Program-made: the position numbers and the translations under genes
The notes under the pieces: model-generated
The model's database searches: none
The model's input: only the letters and a program-made list of their open reading frames with translations
What the model was told of the DNA's origin: nothing
Shown here: piece by piece, positions 49,250 to 59,000 of the stretch
Position numbering within the stretch: position 1 is the stretch's first letter
Layout of the letters: each line of letters opens with the position of its first letter
DNA from: Malus domestica
Taxonomy: Eukaryota; Streptophyta; Magnoliopsida; Rosales; Rosaceae
Assembly (NCBI RefSeq): GCF_042453785.1
Contig: NC_091673.1
Location: 8,515,001 to 8,579,000, forward strand
Direction: 5' to 3'
DNA: 64,000 nucleotides

Positions 49250-50306
49250 TCAGGTATTTTGAGGGAAGGGAAGAGGAGACTCATCTTGAGGGAAAGGAAG
49301 AGATGGAGACTCACTCCGGTGGTGTTCTTCCGAGTCCTTCTTCCCCGTCAGCATCCCTCCTATCCATCGAAAGGGGTTTCTGATTCCGTCTTTGAGTTGC
49401 CAAAGCATAGTCATCTCAGAGGCTTGCCAGGCGACAGTAAGCACAATCATGACCGAAAGCAGCCACTGAATGACGTTGTTCTGTCTCTGCACCTTGTTTA
49501 GTTCTTTCACAATTCGTTCCGTATCAGTTTCAGCCCCACCGCCATCATCCCCATCCACTCTGCCACCGCCCTCTCTCTCCGGCTCCAATTCCTCGTCTGC
49601 GGAGGGTTTGGTTGAAGATTTGGGTGGTTGAATCCCGTCATTAGCTTTCAATGACTCCAACTGTCATTAGAAATGAGAGTAGATTGAATTTTGAATAATA
49701 CTCACTCACTCTCGTCTCGAGGGAGGGATGGAATGTAACGGTATCTCAAGACAATCACGCACGTTTTCACATGTCAGTGCCATCTCGAGGGATGCAACTG
49801 TAATGGTATCTCAACACAATCACGCACTTTTTCACATTGCAGTGCCATCTCGAGAGATGCAATTGAAACGGTATCTCAAGACAATCACACACTTTTTCAC
49901 ATGTCAGTGCCAAAGTGCGTAATTGAGTAGGACTTAATACCGTTACAGTGACATCTCCGTTGAATATCTGTGAAATTGGATAACCACTGCATATTCTAAT
50001 TTCAATCCAATATATTAGTGGGGGCAACAATTTGAATAAGATTCATGAACTTCTATTGCAAACCTTCTACACGAAACAAAGAAACGAATCCGAAACGAGG
50101 GAAATAGATAGAGAACTAGTGGATATGGCCCGTGATCTGACCTGAGAGAGCAATCGGTGGAGGAGGCGGCGGTCCTCATCTTTATCATCATCATCACCGC
50201 CTTGGAAAACGCTGTCAGCGGAGGAGGCTTCGCTGTTTTTGCTCTCCTCCAAGAGCCTCTTGATTGCCACGTTGATCAGCTCCAAGTTTTCATCTTTCGA
50301 ATCCAT
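49250..50306 (-). CDS. Small single-pass membrane protein of unknown function
   Basis: Two exons, 50306-50142 and 49660-49250, join at LLSQ/LESL to encode 191 aa. The N-terminal half is acidic and helical (MDSKDENLELINVAIKRLLE, with a DDDDKDED run), followed by a Gly/Asp/Glu-rich linker and a helix TERIVKELNKVQRQNNVIQW leading into one membrane span at about 118-138 (IQWLLSVMIVLTVAW). The C-terminus is Ser/Pro/His-rich. No catalytic motif or signal peptide is seen. Its position beside NTF2 and AHK3 suggests homology to the Arabidopsis At1g27300 membrane protein, but this rests on synteny and memory. The 5' UTR carries a (GA)n microsatellite. Confidence 0.75.
49716..49911. repeat. Three tandem copies of a ~65-bp unit in an intron
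   Basis: Units built on TCTCGAGGGATG...GTAACGGTATCTCAAGACAATCACGCACTTTTTCACATGTCAGTGC start at about 49716, 49781 and 49846, with roughly 10% divergence. They lie inside the intron (49661-50141) of the small membrane-protein gene. Confidence 0.85.
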
Positions 50307-50345
50307 GGCTTAAGTTAGGATGTAATATCTCACACAGAAAGAGAG

Positions 50346-50349
<4 letters not shown>

Positions 50350-50382
<33 letters not shown>
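50350..50382. repeat. (GA)n microsatellite
   Basis: About 16 GA units lie 45 bp upstream of the membrane-protein start codon (reads as CT on the coding strand), within its probable 5' UTR. Confidence 0.9.
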
Positions 50383-50385
<3 letters not shown>

Positions 50386-50567
50386 AAGGAAGACACTCAT
50401 GAAAGTCTAGAACCGTTTTCGTTTATTCCAGATTTGACTAACAAGTTGCCACAGTGGAATTACACGTAGCACTTTAACCTACGAGTGGCAGACATGCAAT
50501 TATAGTCATAGTGATCTACTTCAAATATTCAATCAGTTACCACCACACGTTTTGGGTTCGATTTATG

Positions 50568-52258
50568 TGGGTTCTGTTCGTGGCTAGAATTTCCGTCGGG
50601 GATGTCTCCTAGCCGACGAGCACACAGCTTCCCGAAAGGTTGGCGCCGGTTGATGCTTTCTGTCAGGCTTCTGCTTCACTGGCGGGCTTGTTGGGCAAAG
50701 CTGTTCGTGGCTAGAATTTCCGTCGGGGATGTCTCCTAGCCGACGAGCACACAGCTTCCCGAGAGGTTGGCGCCGGTTGATGCTTTCTGTCGGGCTTCTG
50801 CTTCACTGGCGGGCTTGTTGGGCAAAGCTTGTCAGGCAAGGCTTGTCGGGCAAAGCTTGTCAGGCAAGGCTTGTCGGGCAAGGCTGAAAGAGAAGGACAT
50901 AGTTAACTTTGAAATGTGCCTTTGTGGGGCCTTAGGTGTAGGCCTTGAGACTCACAATCAAGATTAACTTTTAAGTGCTCAGGCGTGCCACTGCCACTTT
51001 TAGCATAGCAGATGTAAAATGGATGTTGAATTTTAGTTGTACATATACCCGAGAGGTCGTGTTAGTTATGACAGGTGTCTTTGTAGGGCCTTAGGTGTAG
51101 GCCTTGAAGCTTCCGATCAAGAACTAACCCAGTACTCGAATATACGATGTCTGTTTTATTGTCTGCAGAAGTGTTATAACCATTATACTTCTGATTATCC
51201 GAGCCCGCAGAGCAGAATGAATCCAAATAGGTGCCTTTGTAGGGCCTTAGATATAGGCCTTGAGGCTTCCCATCAGAATCCCTTCTATACTCAAACGTTC
51301 TACTATAATCATAATATAATAAAAATAAAACTAAGAAATAGATCGATTACTTGCGCCCCAAGTAACTTCGGACTTCTTGTTATCAAAGCTTGTCGTGGAT
51401 GGGTTAAGTCCACATAAGGTTCTTTTTTATGCCTTGAGGCCAATGACTTTTCAATGATCAATCTTACATGCCCGAGAGCTTAGAACTTAGATCTGGTTTT
51501 GAACTATGAAGACATATTCAAATCGGATCCAAGAGTTGAGAGAGTCTTTTAATAGTCATCTTACTAGAAATAACTTGAATACAACTTGAAGTATACAACA
51601 TATTGCTAGACTAATGAATGAAAAGACAAAAACAAAGAGGGTCGGGCAAGGTTTAACCTTGTCGGGTAAGGCTGATCGTCTTGCAACTTCCTATCTTTAT
51701 GGTTTATCAAGGGGTTTGAGAGCTTTTATAAAAGGGGGTAGGGAGATGAGTTTACAGAAAGAAATCGATACTACAGCAAGCTTAGGACAAGGTAGCAGAG
51801 CTATTACAAAGGTTTTTGGTGAGGGTTTATCCCGAAAGGAATGAAGGCTTGGGCTGACTATAGCTTCGTTTGAAGGCAAATCTGGCTTTGAGCAGAGTTT
51901 GTGCTTATATTTGTTTGTTTGATTGAGTGTCATTATCCCTGATTTCTCTCTCCTTTTATAGACACTTCGGTTTGGCCTCCTGTAGCAATAATCTTGCCCG
52001 AATGCAGCTTGAAGGGTAATGACTCATCAGCTATTTACTTGTATTGCCATTGTAAAGTACTTTTGGGCTGATTAGCTGGCTGGTCTATACCACTTGGTCT
52101 CTAGGCAGGTGAGCAAGTGGTGCAAATGATCTGCACCTAGTCGGGAAAGGCCTTTTCTGCTTTCTGGGCTTAGGCTCGGCTTCGGGCTTTTCCCCCTTTC
52201 AGACCTCCGTTTGGGCCAACTCCTGCTTGAGCCCAAAGTTCAAGTTTTAATCCAAACA
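50568..52258. mobile_element. Repeat-rich insertion, LTR-like, flanked by a 13-bp near-perfect direct repeat
   Basis: The segment starts TGGGTTCTG and ends CCAAACA. GGTTCGATTTATG (50555-50567) lies before it and GGTTCAATTTATG (52259-52271) after it. Inside are a 127-bp tandem duplication (50574-50700, 50701-50827), four 14-bp CTTGTCRGGCAARG units (50828-50883), and three interspersed CCTTTGTRGGGCCTTAG units near 50919, 51078 and 51233. There is no gag-pol. TG/CA ends suggest a solo LTR, but a 13-bp flank is too long for a normal LTR target duplication, so the class is uncertain. Confidence 0.5.
50574..50883. repeat. 127-bp tandem duplication followed by 14-bp units
   Basis: CTGTTCGTGGCTAGAATTTC starts both long copies (50574 and 50701), which differ at only a few bases. 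Four alternating CTTGTCAGGCAAGG / CTTGTCGGGCAAAG units follow directly. Confidence 0.9.
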
Positions 52259-52271
52259 GGTTCAATTTATG

Positions 52272-53088
52272 ATGATGGTAAATCGTACTATTGTAATTAT
52301 GAAAGGTTAAAATGTATATGTGAGTCTTATTGGCCTCTCAAAAGGATAGATTTCCGTACTGAAGCCACTAGCTAGATTACTTTTTTTTTTTAATATAAAA
52401 CTTAATCGGTAGCTTAAATTTTATATTTTTAAATAAATATCTAACGGTTAAAATAAACGTAATATTAGTGTCAAGAGGTAGTCGACTGCTACATCAGAAC
52501 CTGCATGCCAAACGATGATTCTCTATTAATACCCTTGTTTTTTTTTTTTTTTGGTCAATTGTTTCTTTTGTTAAATTAAATGTTAGATTAACTAAATTTT
52601 TTTTTTTGTCAATTGTTTCTTTTGTTAAATTAAATGTTAGATTAACTAAAAATGAAATTTGAACTCACGTCGTCATGCAATAGATCCGTCACTGTGATAA
52701 AAAAACCACTTACCTATTAATACCCTTTTTAAAACTTGAATAGTATAACGACGTACGGATTTGGAACACGATAACGAGCATGCTCCGATCATAACTGGCT
52801 TTAGTGGCAGCTATAATGACAGTTTGGGTCAACCCATTACTTCGGGGAAGAGAGGGCAAGATTTTCTCCGAAGAGACGAGTTCAGGGCCGAATCAACAAA
52901 CATTTCCATCAACAAATTTGAAAACAAATGGTCATGATTCATCAAACATCATCTCTTCACATAAACCCAGATCAGATCAGATCACATCATTATGTACAAA
53001 CTGACAACCCATAATACCATTTATCAGCAAGATTTTCGTCAACCAAAGAAAGTTACTCAAGTTAGAATCACCACATGTTGCTTTGCTT
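52272..53088. other. Spacer and CAMTA 3' region with a 54-bp tandem duplication
   Basis: GTCAATTGTTTCTTTTGTTA...GATTAACTAAA is duplicated at 52554-52596 and 52608-52650, each preceded by a T run. About 52800-53088 is probably the 3' UTR of the minus-strand CAMTA gene. No other gene is supported. Confidence 0.55.
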
Positions 53089-56000
53089 CTACGGAAATAG
53101 GTACATATCAATGTCGTCTACACTCAAGTCATCGCCACCGGAATTTGGTGCATCTGCTTCAGCACCTTCACCGCTAGTGCCTCCTAGTTCAGCCTGCAAG
53201 AGAAGCATATATCTTCGGAAATTAGCTACACCCAAGTCCACGGTATGTTCCGTCACCAAAGATTTGTTGTTTGTTTGCTTACCTTAGCTTGATGGTACCT
53301 CGTCAGCATGCGATGATATTGCTGGCGTGCCTTAGGAGACTCGACCATGGACAGCACACGCGAGACTGCCTCCTCAATGGCTACATTGACTTTTTGTTTG
53401 CGGAACACCTTGAGAATATCTTCATCTTCACTTTCTTCATCAGTCTCTGTCTCCAGCCTAAAGCCACGTAAACCAGCTCCTTTCCTACGCCACCTTAGTA
53501 CAACCTTGTCCAGAATTCCAACAGCCCAGCAAATTACCTTGTAGTGCTTCCTCACCTGATAACCTCTCACATGCGCCTACCAAGACAAATAAATTTAATA
53601 CTTCATTTTACTAACTAGAAGAACATCAATATTCTGAACTTATATGCGGGCGTTGCATCTCGTTAAAATGAAAAAGGTAAAAAAGAAGAGGAATCCTTTT
53701 GTCTAAAGGTGAGGTACCTGTATCTTCACAACTTTCTGGCGGAGAACGAGGAAATCTTTGCGGCCTTTATACCCGCGATATTTCTTTTGAATAGATACTG
53801 CAGCTGAATTGTAATCACGCAGATTGCGAAAGCTTAGCTTTGAACACGCTGAAAGCCCTGGAATGTCAGCTGAACTGATACCATAGTCATCTATACTAAC
53901 ACCAGCTTCTTTCTGTTGCCGTTTTCTGAAAGAATGCGCCCGGAAAGCAGACTGTATGCGTGCTGCAGCCATGGCTGCATTCCGGACTGCAGCCAAGGTG
54001 TTTTTAAGTGACACCTGGTCCTCACTGCCCTCGAGGCTTCTATTTGAGATGCTGTTTACTGTTATTTCTGCTTCAACCTCAGCTGAACCTTTGGAAAACT
54101 CACTTTCTTCCAGTGTAAGGGAGGACAGATGGCTAGTCAGTGACAGCTCTGAAAGATAACCTGCAAGTCCCTTATGCCCATTGATGGCTGCAATAGATGC
54201 CGCAGTTTTTCCAACTGGATCTTGGGAACTGGGATCTGTCACCGCTCCAGCTGATGCACCAGAAGCTACAAGTACGGCAACCATCTTTTCCCTGTTAACA
54301 ATAAGAAAGTTTCAACGATGCACATTGCACAACAAGGGATAGCCTATTTGAGATTAAACAAATCCAAAAGTTCTGCCTAGTAATCACCCTTAATCCTAAT
54401 GGTATGCCGATGCACAAACAAATCTGACCTAATAATACCGATGACATCATTACGTGTTGATATTTGTATCAAGCAATCATATTTGTATACAGATGACAAC
54501 CCATGGGCATTACCCCCTTTGCTATGTTTTTAACAAGCAATAACTCAAAAAGAAATGGAAGTTTCATTACCTTCCAAAACGAGCAGCCCAATGTAGAGCA
54601 GTCCATCCGTTTATGTCGCGGAAATTTATATTGACTCCACAATTAAGTATCGGGTTTAAGGCCCACTCAAATCCCAAACCAGCAACCATGTGTATTATCC
54701 CTTGCTCTTTCTTGGACAAGCAACATCCATACTGGTCAAATTCATGGGATCTGGAAGAAAGCCATTGCTGCAACTTGTCTTTCAGTAGCTCTTCCAAAAG
54801 CCAATATATGGTGGTAGATGTACTTCCATTGCCGAGTAACAGGGATTCAATGATAGTACCCCATGAATCATCATCAGCTTTCAATTTCCTCAAGGACTCA
54901 GACCCAACGCTGTCCCCTTTCTGCACTGATGAATCATACATAAGCATCTGAACGAATCTAACTAGTAATAACAGCTCTTCAGCACTCTTAGCAGCTTCTT
55001 GTGGAGGTGAATTATTGTGAGTATAGCTACTGCTCTTAACTCGATACTCAAACTCCCTGACTTCACTGCAAGACGCCCGATTTCCAGCAGTAACGCAGAC
55101 AGTAACCTTTCCCGGAAGGTGAGGAGGAGCTTCACAACGGATTACACCTTCCTGAATGATCTGAGCAGGGACCTCAACGTCACCAAACATACATGTCCAT
55201 GCAGATTCTGATGGGTCACACAGAAAAGATCCAATAATGATGACCTGCATCGAGCAAAGTAGGTTTTTAAGTACTTTGAAAAGAAATAATATATCTGTTG
55301 ATACACAAAACTGGAGGGGTCTTGGAACAACGTAAATCCGATTGTGAATCTGCAAGAAAGTAAATAACATAAGATGTATCGTGGTTCATCCCAATGTTTG
55401 GGCTACGTCCACACTGATATTGTATTTCTCTGAGAGGATTGTGAGGGAGAAAACCTCTGTAATGTGAGAGGGGATGTGAGAGGGTGAGGGGGCTTCAGGC
55501 CTAAGAGTTGGCCTCCCCTAATGAGGAGAGTGAGGGGTTCTTTTATAGAATAAGGACTCCTCCCTTATTACATATTTGCCCCTTCCTTTATTACATAATT
55601 ACATTTGAGTCCTCCGAGTATTTATACAAAATCTAAATACGGAGGCCCTAAGTATGGTACAAACAGTAGTCCCCCAAGTCTTCAGTCAAGAGAGTCTTTT
55701 GGCTGGAGACTTGAAATTCAGTCCATGTGTGGGCCGAAGTAACTAGATGTTGTCTTGAACTGACGCTCGATATGAGGCGGTGCTCAATCTGAAGTGATGC
55801 TCAACTAGAAGTAGCACATGTTGCGAGGCTGCTCTGCTTGTGGCTTATCTTGCCTTGGTTGGCTCGGCTTGTGGCGTTGAAGGTGAGGGAGTCCATTTTA
55901 TAGAATAAGGGCTCGCTCCTCAATACATAAATAATGGGCTAGAGTTGATGCTCGCGGCGAGGCGGTTGCTCAGTAGGCGGCGATGCTCTCTAATGAAGGT

Positions 56001-59000
56001 GAGGGAGTCCCTTTTATAAAATAAGGGCTCGCTCCTCAGTACATGAATAATAGGTTAGGAGTGATGCTCGCGGCGAGGCGGTTGTTCAGTAGGCGGCGAT
56101 GCTCTCTAATGAAGGTGAGGGAGTCCCTTTTATAAAATAAGAGCTCGCTCCTCAGTACATGAGTAATGAGTTAAGTCCCCCAAGTATTTTTCATGAGGCC
56201 CAGTTGAGGCCCAATATATGATACATAATGTAGTCCCCCAAGTCTTCGGTCAATAGAGTCTGTTGGCTGGGAACTTCAAATTGAATCTATGTATGAGCCG
56301 AAGTGGCGGTTGTTCTAAGGCGGTATTTGTATACCCTGCATTGAAGCTTTGTAGGTGAAGCTTTGAAGCTAGAGCTCTGGAAATGAAGCTTTTGAAGCTA
56401 GAGCTTTTGTAAATGAAGCTTTTGAAGGTAGAGCTTTTGTAAATGAAGCTTTTGAAGGTAAAGCTTTGTAAATGAAGCTTTTGAAGCTGATTGACATGAG
56501 TGATGCTCATGAATGTTTATGTATGATTGACATGAGTGATGCTCATGAATGTTGACATGAGTGATGCTCATGAATGTTTATGTATGATTGATATGAGTAA
56601 TGCTCATGAATGTTTATATATAATTGACATGAGTAATGCTCATGTATAATTTGAAGTACTGGGCGTACTTTTGATTACCTGGTTGGTGATAATAACGGCA
56701 GACTGTCGAATAATTTGGAGTACTGGGCGTACTCTTGATCACCAAGTTGGCGATAATAGCGGCAGGGTGCCGAATAATTTTTTGTAGTACTGGGCGTACT
56801 TTTGGTCACCTGGTTGGTGCTATTTTGGGCTTATGGGCCTTTGCCCTCCACACAACATTCCAACCCATTTATTTTGGGCTTTGCCGTTTTATTTTATTTT
56901 ATTTTTTTTTATTACCCTCTGATGGGGTTTATATAGATGTCTCCGAAAGATGAGAAATAAATCACATCATACAAAAACAAGAAAAGTAAATCACATCATT
57001 CTGGTGGGGTGTTTATTCCTTGCTTTTGCTTTCTCTTTTCTTTTCTGCTTTTGTTTTTCCCACTCCTATTCTTTCTCTTTTCTCTTTTGGCAGATGGCAG
57101 ACAACACCAAAGTGGAATAATAATGGTATTGTTGTAAGACAGTTTATCTGTATCTCTATTTTCATCATTGGCAGCGGACGGTGATCTCATCTTTTGCTTT
57201 TCTTGATCTCTTTCCACTGCACCTCTCTCTGTCTCTGTCTCTGTCTCTGCGTTGCCAGAGATCTGGCTTCCACTTGGTGACGTCAAGGACCGAGTCGATC
57301 ACCTCGGCGCTTTCAGTATAATGACCCTTAGCCCAGTTGTTTCTGGCACCGGAAGGGTTGCTGCACTGGTCTCCCTGGATGTGGAGAATCTCACGCATTT
57401 TGGTGGATGAGAGAGAGTGAGGAAGGAGAAGAAGATTCTTTTTTCCGTCTTTCATGATCTTCCTCTTTTTCTAGTCATGCATTTGTTATGTGAATGTTTA
57501 CACAGTTTTCAAAAGCAGCTGGACGATTAAAGGAAGCCATATCTAATCTGTCTGTTGCAACCGAGGACGATGATAGAGAAGAAGCAGCTGTGCTGGCTCT
57601 GGATCAACATCAGGCTCCTCCTCCAGCTCGGCCTCTGCCTCATCCTCCGGATCGCTATCTGGGTCTGTATCCGATTGGTACCCCCTCATTCTCACAAGCT
57701 TATCAATGCCTCTAAACAATTCCTGGTCAAAATTGCCCGGCAGCCCATTCCGCTTGCTTCTTTCAGTTCCTAAAACCCAGTATGAATCGGAAGCTCGGGA
57801 CTTCGCCTCCCACTGCTTGATCCCCTTGTACTCGCCGAACGACAGCGCTTTCAGGTAGTCGCCCTCTACGACGGCGACCTCGTTCACGAGGATGAGCTCA
57901 TCAGTCGGATTCCAGTCCGGTGCTGCTTACAAACGCGTGCTGCACCGGTTGCTGGAAGAGCGGTGAGATCGGTCGAGCTGGGACGGGGTTTGTTCGGGTT
58001 TCATTTTCGAAATTTATGCTCAAAATGCCATCTTTTTTTTTAAATTGGGCGGCGGTGAGTGTTGAATCGACTTACCCAGGACTAGCAGTCGTTTCGCAGG
58101 GATCGATGGCTCTGTGCAAACCCTAAAACCACAGTGGAGTGTAGTCCTAGCTCTAGCTCTGGCTATAGGATTTTTGTTTGTGAATACTTGTAGGTGCTGT
58201 TGTTGCTCCACTTTTCCTGTGTTGTCTAGAGAGAGAGATGGGACTGGTTCCTCGGGTTTTTCTGGGAAAGCTTTGGGTTGTTGGATTTTTGCAGATTTTG
58301 CAAATTCACGGTGGAGGTGAAAAAATGAAAGAGAACCGACATAGTTTTTTGTGTCGTTTCCCACAGACAGCGCCAAATGTTGATGCACAAAACCGGAGAG
58401 GTCTTAGAACAACGTAAATCTGATCGTGAATCTGCAAGAAAATAAATAACACAAGATGTATCGTGGTTCACCCCAATGTTTGGGCTACGTCTACAATGAT
58501 ATTGTATTTCTTTGAGAGGATTGTGAGGGAGAGAACCTCTGTAATGTGAGAGGGTGAGGGGGCTTCAGGCCTAAGAGTTGCCCCCCCTAATGAGGAGAGT
58601 GAGGGGTCCTTTTATAGAATAAGGACTCCTCACTTATCACATATTTGCCCATTCCTTTATTACATAATTACATCTGAGTCCCCCGAGTGTTTATACGAGA
58701 TCTAAATACGGAGGCCCTAAGTATGGTACAAACAATATCCAAAGGAGAATGTATGACGTTTGAACTTTGTTATAAAGTAGAAACTGAAACCTAGTGGATT
58801 CTGCACTGTTGGACACTTAGCACCTTCATAACTGAACAAAACCAATATCATATAACCCCCTCCCCTTTAAAATGGACATAGGAAAGTACCCACAAACATG
58901 ACTCATTTTAATTGTTGTTTCTTCCGCTGATCAGTGTGATGGTTTGAATTTAAAATTCAAATTATCAGTATACAAACTCTTTATTTTCTCAGGAAAATGT

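Larger units (their letters stand above)
55296..58734 (-). mobile_element. Complete non-autonomous LTR retrotransposon in CAMTA4 intron 8
   Basis: Two similar LTRs, 55296-55665 (370 bp) and 58378-58734 (357 bp), both run TGTTGAT...GTACAAACA. A 5-bp target duplication ATATC flanks the element (55291-55295 and 58735-58739). On the minus strand the sequence just inside the right LTR, TTTGGCGCTGTCTGTGGGAA, resembles a tRNA-Asp-type primer-binding site. The sequence inside the left LTR reads as a G-rich polypurine-like CTTGGGGGACTAC, so the element runs in the same direction as CAMTA4. The roughly 2.7-kb interior shows no gag, protease, integrase or RT. It holds tandem repeats (55860-56660) and captured gene-like fragments. 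Mobilisation would need proteins in trans. Confidence 0.9.

Noticed and set aside
49716-49911. Regularly spaced repeats considered as a CRISPR-like array
   Set aside because: The whole 65-bp unit repeats with no unique spacers, and the context is a plant intron.
50767-51417. Plus-strand frames across the repeat-rich insertion
   Set aside because: They read through tandem repeats (LVGQSLSGKACRARL-type periodicity) and have no domain.
58114-58320. Plus-strand frame with a signal-peptide-like start inside the LTR element
   Set aside because: It is antisense to the element, short, and has no recognisable mature domain. It may still be captured DNA, but a gene is not supported.
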